In this document: positions 16,831 to 24,225 of the stretch, piece after piece
Layout: the number at the start of each line of letters is the position of its first letter
Numbering within the stretch: position 1 is the first letter of the stretch
DNA from: Neobacillus niacini
GTDB taxonomy: Bacteria > Bacillota > Bacilli > Bacillales > Cytobacillaceae
Direction: 5' to 3'
Length of the DNA: 41,948 nucleotides
NCBI RefSeq assembly: GCF_000759675.1
Contig: NZ_BAWM01000047.1
Coordinates: 1-41,948 of the forward strand
The notes under the pieces: generated by a model
The model's database searches: none
What the model was told of the DNA's origin: nothing
Seen by the model: the letters and a program-made list of their open reading frames with translations, nothing else
Position numbers and translations under genes: made by a program

Positions 16831-17325
16831 TTAGGAGAGATTATCCAACCACTGTTCATTCCACTGAAAATATACTTCTCTATTTCCCTTTTGGAAGAAT
16901 AAAGATTTTGGGTATGGTACAGCTAATTCAGGCATATCCTCTGGACTAAAATAACGTAATTCAGCAGTTTCGCTATCTTTTGGGTTTAGATCACCACTTT
17001 TGATTTCACAATCAAAAACATAGGCATTATATTCTACTTTATGACCATTTGGATATTCATAACGAAAATCTTTACCACCAAATACCCCTAATAATTTCTT
17101 AGGAATAACAATGAGTCCTGTCTCTTCCCAGATTTCAGGAACAACTGCTTCTGCAGGTGCTTCCCCAACTTCAATTGCTCCAGCTGGAAGACTCCACATC
17201 TCTCCATTCCCTTTATTCTGAAATAAAATCTCTCCCCTTTCATTACGAACAATTCCTGCAACACTTGGCATAAATATTAATTCATTTCCTACCTTTTCTC
17301 GAAGATTTTTATAATAATCAGACAT
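16831..17325 (-). CDS. Nudix hydrolase with altered Nudix box
   Basis: This ~164-aa protein begins MSDYYKNLREKVGNELIFMP, typical of the Bacillus Nudix group with an N-terminal helix. The box reads GAIEVGEAPAEAVVPEIWEE followed by TGL: the arginine of the canonical REUXEEXGU is proline, while all glutamates are kept. That arginine usually positions the catalytic glutamate, so activity may be lowered. The start could be ATG 17325 or GTG 17340; AAGGGG lies upstream of both, with spacing slightly favouring the ATG. Confidence 0.87.
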   Translation of the reverse strand: MSDYYKNLREKVGNELIFMPSVAGIVRNERGEILFQNKGNGEMWSLPAGAIEVGEAPAEAVVPEIWEETGLIVIPKKLLGVFGGKDFRYEYPNGHKVEYNAYVFDCEIKSGDLNPKDSETAELRYFSPEDMPELAVPYPKSLFFQKGNREVYFQWNEQWLDNLS

Positions 17326-17400
17326 CCCTCTTAAACACACCCCTTATTTTATTTCTAATGTTAATTCTCTTTTAAATTTAAAAAATCCTTTAGTTTGTTA

Positions 17401-17426
17401 TTCAACAATATGGCCCGATTGTTGAA
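17401..17426. repeat. 26-bp hairpin repeat, copy 2
   Basis: TTCAACAAT (17401-17409) and ATTGTTGAA (17418-17426) are perfect 9-bp arms around ATGGCCCG. The whole matches 943-968 at 23 of 26 positions. It lies about 75 bases upstream of the Nudix start codon on the minus strand. I see nothing else in the ~270 bases between the Nudix gene and the HU terminator. Confidence 0.75.
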
Positions 17427-17591
17427 CAAAAGTTAAATAACACTCTTCAACTAACCTCCCTTTAGTTTAAGCGAAATTTTTCACAATCTATCTTGATAAG
17501 TATTCTAATTCCACCTGATTTCTTCAATAATATTGCCGTATGTCAATAATGCCTCCCTCCGTTTATATCACTCTATTTCAATACACAAAAA

Positions 17592-17617
17592 GGCTCTAGG
17601 GATCATTCCTTAGAGCC
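17592..17617 (-). terminator. Intrinsic terminator of the HU remnant
   Basis: GGCTCTAGG (17592-17600) and CCTTAGAGCC (17608-17617) form a stem with one bulge. On the minus strand it is followed by TTTTTGTG, and it begins 24 bases after the HU stop. Confidence 0.8.
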
Positions 17618-17640
17618 AATTCTTTAAGAACTATAGAAAC

Positions 17641-17767
17641 TTATTTAACAGCTTCTTTTAGTTCCTTGCCTGGTTTAAAAGCTGGAATTTTAGAAGCAGA
17701 AATCTGAATTTCTTCACCAGTTTGTGGGTTACGACCTGTTCGAGCAGCAGGTGCTCCTTTTTTGACG
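17641..17767 (-). pseudogene. HU DNA-binding protein, C-terminal remnant
   Basis: The fragment reads KKGAPAARTGRNPQTGEEIQ then ISASKIPAFKPGKELKEAVK and a TAA stop. This is the DNA-binding arm and C-terminal helix of HU/HBsu. GRNPQTGEEI is the diagnostic motif. The N-terminal ~45-50 residues, which make the dimer core, are missing, so no HU dimer can form. The original terminator is kept downstream. The ~170 bases between here and the next AraC gene hold nothing I recognise. Confidence 0.88.
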
Positions 17768-17936
17768 AGTTTCTTCTATTATATATGTTTATTTTTGTGC
17801 TACCTCTTCATACTCCTTCATCCATCAATTGTTTGGTCTTGCAGCATAAAAGATGATTCCACTAGGAATATATACGCTTTATTCTCTTTTATTTTAATTT
17901 TGCACCAGAATCAGTTGCTTCACATTTTTGAGGTTT

Positions 17937-18806
17937 TCATACTGAACGTTCTGACTCTCTGAATTCTCGAGGAGTTTGTCCAGTTAGTTTACGAAACATT
18001 CTTGAGAAATAATGAATGGATGAAAAGTGATTTTTTTCTGCAATTTCTGTAATGGTTAATTTAGTAAACCGTAAATCATCCTTCGCTCGGCTGATCCGAA
18101 AGTGATTAATATATTGCATAGGAGATAGACCCGTTGCTTTTTTAAACAGTTCAAAAAAATATCCTCTACTAACCTGTAGCTTTTTACAGTAATTTTCCAA
18201 CGGCTCCAAGCTGTCTTGCATAAGATCCTGCTCTATTTGGCCAAGTAGTTTGTAAATACGTGGGTCTGGAATATTTTCTTCATTCAAGACGTAGTTTAAA
18301 AAATACTCGATAAAAAGCTGAAAATGACTTTGAATCTTCATACTCCTTATAAAGGTCCGCTCATTTGTATATTCGTTAGATGTATAAAAGCTTTCGAATA
18401 ATTCTATCCAAAACCGAAGAGTTTCTACTTTTGAATGTTCTGGGATAGGAAAAGGAAAGTTTGGTCCAATTAGAGATGTATGTAGTTGTGAAAAATCATA
18501 GCAAATGGTATTCGCGGTCTCGAATACTTGCTTGCGTTTGGTGTAACACCAGTCAAAATAACAACAAATATGAACCATAGGATCTTGTTCGTCCGCAATC
18601 CATTCATGAGGCTGCCCTGCCGGAATATAGACAAGGGATCCAGGGATAGATTTGTGTGTCCGTCCGCAAGTATTGATAATTCCCTTGCCTTCGCTGATCA
18701 AATAAATTGAACTAGCATAACAGATCCTTGGAAAGCTGGTCTGTCCTTTGGAAAAATGATATTTGGTCGCATAATAGACATATGGATGAAAACTAGAAAT
18801 ATCCAC
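17937..18806 (-). CDS. AraC-family transcriptional regulator
   Basis: This 289-aa regulator has an N-terminal cupin (ICYASSIYLISEGKGIINTC; PGSLVYIPAGQPHEW) and a C-terminal helix-turn-helix pair (LENYCKKLQVSRGYFFELFK; ITEIAEKNHFSSIHYFSRMF; LTGQTPREFRES). GTG at 18806 is chosen because GGAGGTG lies 6 bases upstream; a TTG at 18821 would overlap that site. Its own promoter is at 18847-18875. It is divergent from the PhyH-HEAT gene at 18949, with about 140 bases between, and most likely controls it. Confidence 0.92.
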   Translation of the reverse strand: MDISSFHPYVYYATKYHFSKGQTSFPRICYASSIYLISEGKGIINTCGRTHKSIPGSLVYIPAGQPHEWIADEQDPMVHICCYFDWCYTKRKQVFETANTICYDFSQLHTSLIGPNFPFPIPEHSKVETLRFWIELFESFYTSNEYTNERTFIRSMKIQSHFQLFIEYFLNYVLNEENIPDPRIYKLLGQIEQDLMQDSLEPLENYCKKLQVSRGYFFELFKKATGLSPMQYINHFRISRAKDDLRFTKLTITEIAEKNHFSSIHYFSRMFRKLTGQTPREFRESERSV

Positions 18807-18846
18807 AATACTCACCTCCAAGACAATTTTTGTAATTCACCTGACT

Positions 18847-18875
18847 ATTGTACAAATTTTCGATTTTTCTGTAAA
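18847..18875 (-). promoter_or_regulatory. Sigma-A promoter of the AraC gene
   Basis: On the minus strand TTTACA (18875-18870) and TACAAT (18852-18847) are 17 bases apart and about 40 bases upstream of the AraC start codon. No equally good promoter is visible for the divergent PhyH-HEAT gene, which fits activator dependence. Confidence 0.7.
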
Positions 18876-18948
18876 TACATAATGCGATGGATTTGATAAA
18901 GTAATGATCATAAAACATCACTAAATATCAAAAAGGAGAGTGTTTACA

Positions 18949-20511
18949 TTGCTAAATTCTGAATATTTGTTGACGGATGAACAAATGATTGAGTTCATTT
19001 CGAAAGGATTTCTTGTGCTTCAGAACGACCTGCCGGAGCAGCTTCATCAAGATGTTATGAATAAAATTTATTACGTTATGCATGAGGAGGGGAACCCCGG
19101 AAATAATATTTTACCTCGGGTTCCAGAAATCCAACAATTATTTGAAACATCGACTGTAAAAGGTGCGTTAACTAGTGTGCTGGGACCGGATTACTACATG
19201 CATCCTCATAGGCATTGCCATTATAATCAGCCGGGGAATCAGACTCCTGGCGGTGGACAATGGCACAAAGACGGATATTGGTCGTCCATGCGGAGTCACC
19301 GGCCATGGTGGGCAATGATTTTCTATTACACGCATGATATTACTGAAGATTTAGGACCAACCGCCATTATGCCGGGTACCCAATATTACGAAAAGTTTCT
19401 TGGAGATAAAGGAGAGACGCTTCTTCCGACGGGAAAGGCGGGTACGATGGTACTAGTGCACTTCGACCTTTGGCATAAAGCATCTCTTAATGTGTCCAAA
19501 TTTGATCGTTACATGTTAAAGTTCCAATTTGCGAGGCTCAAAGAACCTGAATATCCGAGTTGGAATCATAAGAGTAAGGATATGGTGGTACCAGAGGATG
19601 TTCCTTTCGTGCATAGTAACCTCTGGCAAGACGTATGGGATTGGCTGAGAAGCGAGAAAACGAAAAGCACAGGGATAAAGATGGTAGATGATTCCGATTT
19701 ATCGCAACTTAAAGCTGAATTAAATGCAGAGGACGCCTTTGTTCGGGGACGTGCAGCAGATCAAATTGGTTTGATGGGTGAGGCGGGAGCTTCACTTGCT
19801 TCGGAGCTCGGTCGCTTGCTTAGCGATACAGTGGAAGGAGTAGCTTTAAATGCCGCATATGCTCTAGGGCATATAGGTCAACTCGGAGCTCAAGAGCTTC
19901 TCGACCAATTAGCAGTAGGATCAAATTTGATCTCTAAACGCGCAGCTTACGGATTACAGGGAGCAGGTAGCATAGTGATTCCAGGGCTCATCGAGACGCT
20001 TCATCACAAAGAAGAAAAAAAGAGAGCTTTAGCCGCATTCGTTCTAGGTATGCTTGGGTCACATGCAAGAGAAGCTGTACCTACATTAATCAAATCTTTA
20101 AAAGATGAAAGTCAATTGGTCCGTCGTAATATTATCGAATCTCTTGGGATGATTGTGCATCCTGCCGATCATATTGTACCCGAATTGGTGAAAGCTTTGG
20201 AAGAATCAGTACTAGAGGAATCATCGAATTCTGCAAAATCGCGCGAATTAAATGACATAAATCAACCATACATTATCAACAAAATTGGATACACCGCAGC
20301 CCTTTCACTGTTACGCACTGGAAAGGAAGACTCTGCGAACATCGTAGTACAGTCGCTGGAGAGAGCTTTGAATAGCAAAGACCGTTATATTCGAGCGTAT
20401 GTTGCTGAGGCATTATCCCATCTTCGTACAGAAGATTCCATAGATGTTTTAATAAGATTTTGCCGTTCATCCAGATGGTGCGCGGATACACATAAAGCCA
20501 GCACTTTCTAA
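18949..20511 (+). CDS. PhyH-type dioxygenase fused to HEAT repeats, paralogue
   Basis: This 520-aa protein has the same two-module plan as 1108-2523. The PhyH-like part (residues ~8-200) has QWHKDGYW (H106, D108), a distal H176 in DLWHKAS and R187. The HEAT-like part (residues ~252-508) includes VRGRAADQIGLMGEAG, VALNAAYALGHIG, VRRNIIESLGMI and IRAYVAEALSHLR. It ends SSRWCADTHKASTF, matching the tail of the paralogue. The N-terminal ~200 residues are highly conserved between the two, including EEGNPGNN, GALTSVLGPDY and HRPWWAMI. The start is TTG 18949, 10 bases after AAAAGGAG; the earlier GTG would touch that site. Remnant permease and enolase genes follow on the same strand. Confidence 0.88.
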   Translation: MLNSEYLLTDEQMIEFISKGFLVLQNDLPEQLHQDVMNKIYYVMHEEGNPGNNILPRVPEIQQLFETSTVKGALTSVLGPDYYMHPHRHCHYNQPGNQTPGGGQWHKDGYWSSMRSHRPWWAMIFYYTHDITEDLGPTAIMPGTQYYEKFLGDKGETLLPTGKAGTMVLVHFDLWHKASLNVSKFDRYMLKFQFARLKEPEYPSWNHKSKDMVVPEDVPFVHSNLWQDVWDWLRSEKTKSTGIKMVDDSDLSQLKAELNAEDAFVRGRAADQIGLMGEAGASLASELGRLLSDTVEGVALNAAYALGHIGQLGAQELLDQLAVGSNLISKRAAYGLQGAGSIVIPGLIETLHHKEEKKRALAAFVLGMLGSHAREAVPTLIKSLKDESQLVRRNIIESLGMIVHPADHIVPELVKALEESVLEESSNSAKSRELNDINQPYIINKIGYTAALSLLRTGKEDSANIVVQSLERALNSKDRYIRAYVAEALSHLRTEDSIDVLIRFCRSSRWCADTHKASTF

Positions 20512-20658
20512 TCTAATGCCTACTAACAATGCTCCTTTAAATTTTAAATCAGCTTTGATAGTTTTTGAAAAATTTATGGTTCTGGTGCAAAAACTTCAAA
20601 ATATCTGCAAGTAAACTCTTAAACTTGGACATACTGATACTACTAAACTAAATCCTGG

Positions 20659-20980
20659 AGAGATAAATACCTGTACTTAATGTTGATCCCTTTTATTCTT
20701 TGGTATTTAATATTTGCCTACAAGCCGCTGTATGGATTGCTGATTGCCTTTAAAGATTATAGCTTATTTAAAGGGATTTCAGGGAGTCCATGGGTAGGAT
20801 TTGAAATTTCGAACGTTTCTTTAAAAGTTAATATTTTGTCAGGAATTTAGTTAATACCTTTTTGATCAATTTTTGGGGCTTAATTTTTGCATTCCCTGCG
20901 CCAATTATTATTGCCTTATTACTTAATGAAGTTAAGAACATAATGTTTAAAAAAACAGTTCAAACTATTACCTATCTCCA
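20659..20980 (+). pseudogene. LplB-like sugar ABC permease remnant
   Basis: The sequence reads RDKYLYLMLIPFILWYLIFA then YKPLYGLLIAFKDYSLFKG and SGSPWVGFE. After a frameshift near 20802-20810 and an in-frame TAA (FKS*YF) it continues NTFLINFWGLIFAFPAPIII then ALLLNEVKN and KTVQTITYL. This is the N-terminal third of the LplB/YteP-type permease of CUT1 importers. The C-terminal EAA loop is lost. It lies between the PhyH-HEAT gene and the enolase gene on the same strand, which suggests that those two once belonged to a sugar-uptake operon. The 150 bases before it hold nothing recognisable. Confidence 0.85.
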
Positions 20981-21082
20981 ACCTGTTAACCATTTATGAA
21001 GAAAACGATAATGATGGATTGATTACGCTTCTGAAGGAATAAGTCGATATCGGAATAAAAAATAATATAAAAGAGGTAATGA

Positions 21083-22189
21083 GTGAAAATGAAAATTGTT
21101 AAAGCAGAACTTTTTATGATTGTATTAAAACCAAAGGTAAAAAGAACAGATGCTATTCAATCCTTTGAAAATCAAGAAACTCCAATTGTGCGTCTAACCA
21201 CAGAATCCGGTCAATTTGGTGAAGGCTATACATATACAATTGGAACAGGCGGTTCTTCAATTGTAGCCTTACTAAAGGATCACTTATTGCCGAAACTCAT
21301 TGGACGTGATGCTACCATGATTGAAAGTATATGGCATGACTTATTGATGTCTACACACGCAACGTCTGTAGGGGCAATTACTTCATTAGCGCTAGCAGCA
21401 ATTGACACTGCATTATGGGACTTGAAGTGCAAAACTATGAATTTACCATTATATAAAGCTGCTGGTGGCTCAAAGGAGAAAATCTGTCTCTATACAACTG
21501 AAGGTGGTTGGTTGCATCTGAGTCAGGAAGAGCTGGTCTATGATGCATTAGCAGTAAAAGCGCAGGGCTTTGGTGGTTCTAAGGTTAAAATTGGCTCACT
21601 AAACGCTGAACGTGATGTGCAGAGATTAAGTGCTTTACGAGAAGCTGTAGGATCAGACTATATGATTATGACAGACTGTAATCAAGCCTTTACATTAGCA
21701 GATGCAAAGCAGCGAGCCAATCTGCTAGAAAAGGTAGTTTTAACCTGGATTGAGGAGCCGTTCTTAGCACATGATGTATCGTCTCATAGAGAATTATGTC
21801 AATCTACAACTATACCTGTTGCGGTTGGTGAATCCATTTATTCAATGCAGCATTTTAAAGAGTATTTACAAAGTAATGCAGCTGATATCATTCAAGTGGA
21901 TGTGGCAAGAATTGGTGGAATTACACCTTGGCTAAAAGTTGCGCATATGACAGAGTGTTTTAACAAAATAGTATGCCCGCACTTCTTAATGGAGCTGCAT
22001 GTTTCATTATGCTGTGCAATCAATAATAGTAAATGGCTAGAATATATTCCGCAGTTAGATGACATTACAAAATCAAAGGTAACAATTAAAGATGGTTTTG
22101 CATACCCACCCCAAACGCCTGGGATAGGAATAGATTGGGATTGGGAAAAAATCAAAACCGAAACAGTTGTTAACGTAACTATTGAATAG
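21083..22189 (+). CDS. Mandelate racemase/muconate lactonizing-type enolase
   Basis: This 368-aa protein belongs to the enolase superfamily, mandelate racemase subgroup. The metal ligands are D198 (TDCNQ), E224 (WIEEP) and E250 (VGES). The bases are K167 and K169 in SKVKIG and the His-Asp pair H300 (CPHF) and D273 (QVDVARIGG). Members dehydrate sugar acids such as L-fuconate, galactonate or rhamnonate, or racemise them. The window's fucosidase and fuconolactonase-like sequences make a sugar-acid dehydratase likely, but the substrate loop cannot be read. GTG 21083 follows AAGAGG; ATG 21089 is an alternative. A terminator follows at 22344-22384. Confidence 0.9.
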   Translation: MKMKIVKAELFMIVLKPKVKRTDAIQSFENQETPIVRLTTESGQFGEGYTYTIGTGGSSIVALLKDHLLPKLIGRDATMIESIWHDLLMSTHATSVGAITSLALAAIDTALWDLKCKTMNLPLYKAAGGSKEKICLYTTEGGWLHLSQEELVYDALAVKAQGFGGSKVKIGSLNAERDVQRLSALREAVGSDYMIMTDCNQAFTLADAKQRANLLEKVVLTWIEEPFLAHDVSSHRELCQSTTIPVAVGESIYSMQHFKEYLQSNAADIIQVDVARIGGITPWLKVAHMTECFNKIVCPHFLMELHVSLCCAINNSKWLEYIPQLDDITKSKVTIKDGFAYPPQTPGIGIDWDWEKIKTETVVNVTIE

Positions 22190-22343
22190 TGACTTATACG
22201 AGGAAATCAAGATTAATTCATAGTATTAAACGAAACCTCTACTATCAAGATAACTAAGAAAAGCAGCAAAAATAAACCATTTTCCTTTTATTGTAATCTA
22301 TCTGACGGACTAGAGCAGTAACCCTGTGATTATCCACAAAAAT

Positions 22344-22384
22344 AACACTAAGAAATCGACATGAATAATCGATTTCTTAGTGTT
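22344..22384. terminator. Bidirectional intrinsic terminator
   Basis: AACACTAAGAAATCGA (22344-22359) and TCGATTTCTTAGTGTT (22369-22384) are a perfect 16-bp inverted repeat between two convergent genes. T-rich sequence follows on the plus side (TCTTGTTT) and on the minus side (ATTTTTGTGG). Confidence 0.88.
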
Positions 22385-22390
22385 TCTTGT

Positions 22391-24136
22391 TTAGCCTAAT
22401 TTATGTTCATTAATGAGTGAAATGCTATCATTTTCATGTTCATGGAGTTCAAAGACAATTAATTCATTTTCACCTTTTTTCAACAGTGGACCAGGTAAGT
22501 ATAAGGTCTCCTGTGGGCCTATTTCCCAATATCTCCCAAGATTAAATCCATTAATGAATACAACCCCTTTTTTCCAGCCAGGCAACTCAACAAACGTATC
22601 CCCAATCTCCTCAACATCAAACTTTCCACGGTAGAAGGTCGGGTGACCATTATGCTTAACGGCGTTTTTCTTAAAGACAAGTTGTTCAATATTATCGAGA
22701 GGCAATGTATAAATTGTCCAATCAAATAGGAACTGGTAATGGAATCGAACACCACGGGTAATCCCCTTCTTATCATATAACTCCGGTCCATAATTCACTC
22801 GCCCCATATTTTCAACGAGGATTTCCAAAGTGGCCCCTTCTTTAGGAATCTCAATATCAAGCGAATGGTTGTCCCACTGATCAATTAAACCGATATATTG
22901 TCTATTAACGAATACAAGTGCTCTATCTTTCACATCCTTAATAGTTAATGGAGTTTTTTCATGTGGTCCATTAATAAAAGTCTGATACAATGTAAATCCG
23001 TAATTCTGACCCAATTCCTCCATTGTTTCCGGATTTGCACGGTGAATTGGCTGAGAAATATTTTCTAGTACATCGAATAGACTAATAGATTCTTCCATTT
23101 TTACGGAACCATAACTGATTTTCGGTATCGGTGCCGGCAATACAAGTTCACCAATGTCGTGAATTTTAGCAAGCGCCTCTCTGACAGCATAAAATTTTGG
23201 AGTAATCTCTCCTGCCTCACTGATTGGACAGTCATAGTCATAGCTGGTAACCGTAGGTAAAAGCTTGCCGTCATAATTCGCACCATTATAGAAACCAAAG
23301 TTCGTTCCTCCATGGAACATGTAAAAATTAACTGAATTTCCTTGTTCAATCATTTCTAAAAAGGTTTTAGCTGTTTCATGAGGATCCCGTTTATGATGCT
23401 CCTCACCCCAATGGTCAAACCATCCATTCCAATATTCCATAACAATATTAGGGGTATCCGGGAAATGTTCCTGCAATTTTCCAAAAGCCTGTTCTGGCCT
23501 CGAACCAAAGTTTACGGTTGCCAAAACATTTTCGACTGTTCCACCCTTTAGCATTAAATCTAATGGACCATCTGATGTGAACAATAGCACATCAATGCCA
23601 CGTGAAATCATACCGTCTCGCAAATGCCTTAAATATGCCTTGTCATTACCAAAACTTCCATACTCATTTTCTACTTGCATCGCAATTATCGGGCCGCCAT
23701 TTGTCGATAACAGCGGACGCATTTTTTCTAACAATACATCATAATAACGATCCACTTTTTCTAAAAATGGCTCATAGTATGAACGAACGCGCATATTTCG
23801 ATCAGCAAGCAGCCAAGCTGGCAAACCGCCAAACTCCCACTCCGCACAAATATAAGGACTTGGGCGGACGATGACATACAAGCCCACTTTTTCAGCAATC
23901 CGAATGAATTCTTCAATATCTGCGATTCCTGAAAAGTTAAATTCCCCTTCTTTCGGCTCGTGCAAATTCCATGCCACATATGTCTCTACACAATTAAAGC
24001 CACATGCTTTCAGCTTTAGCAACCGATCCTCCCAGTACTCTGGAACGATTCGAAAGTAATGAATTGCTCCAGAAATAAGCTGAAATGGCTCTCCATTCAA
24101 ATATAAATCTTTTCCTTTTACCGTTAAATTAGACAA
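22391..24136 (-). CDS. GH35 beta-galactosidase
   Basis: This 581-aa enzyme starts with the GH35 signature LISGAIHYFRIVPEYWEDRL and FNCVETYVAWNLHEP. The acid/base is E158 in MQVENEYGSFG and the nucleophile E234 in IVMEYWNGWFDHWG. MFHGGTNFGFYNGAN is also typical. C-terminal beta-sandwich domains (residues ~380-570) include GVVFINGFNLGRYWEIGPQE. There is no signal peptide, so it should release beta-linked galactose from imported oligosaccharides in the cytoplasm. TTG at 24136 follows GGGAG; no closer ATG fits. It is the last gene of the minus-strand glycan locus, 89 bases after the GH2 gene. Confidence 0.95.
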   Translation of the reverse strand: MSNLTVKGKDLYLNGEPFQLISGAIHYFRIVPEYWEDRLLKLKACGFNCVETYVAWNLHEPKEGEFNFSGIADIEEFIRIAEKVGLYVIVRPSPYICAEWEFGGLPAWLLADRNMRVRSYYEPFLEKVDRYYDVLLEKMRPLLSTNGGPIIAMQVENEYGSFGNDKAYLRHLRDGMISRGIDVLLFTSDGPLDLMLKGGTVENVLATVNFGSRPEQAFGKLQEHFPDTPNIVMEYWNGWFDHWGEEHHKRDPHETAKTFLEMIEQGNSVNFYMFHGGTNFGFYNGANYDGKLLPTVTSYDYDCPISEAGEITPKFYAVREALAKIHDIGELVLPAPIPKISYGSVKMEESISLFDVLENISQPIHRANPETMEELGQNYGFTLYQTFINGPHEKTPLTIKDVKDRALVFVNRQYIGLIDQWDNHSLDIEIPKEGATLEILVENMGRVNYGPELYDKKGITRGVRFHYQFLFDWTIYTLPLDNIEQLVFKKNAVKHNGHPTFYRGKFDVEEIGDTFVELPGWKKGVVFINGFNLGRYWEIGPQETLYLPGPLLKKGENELIVFELHEHENDSISLINEHKLG

Positions 24137-24225
24137 ATGACTTCTCTCCCTTTTTATGCTTTTTCAGGTTTTTAAATTTGCTTTCAGATAAAGCTTGACT
24201 AGTATTGCTCTTTGAAGCCAGAGTC

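Noticed and set aside
12449..17325. Integron-like cassette array
   Set aside because: The hairpins lack the GTTRRRY/RYYYAAC core pair of attC sites, no integron integrase is present, and the hairpins fit ordinary intrinsic terminators.
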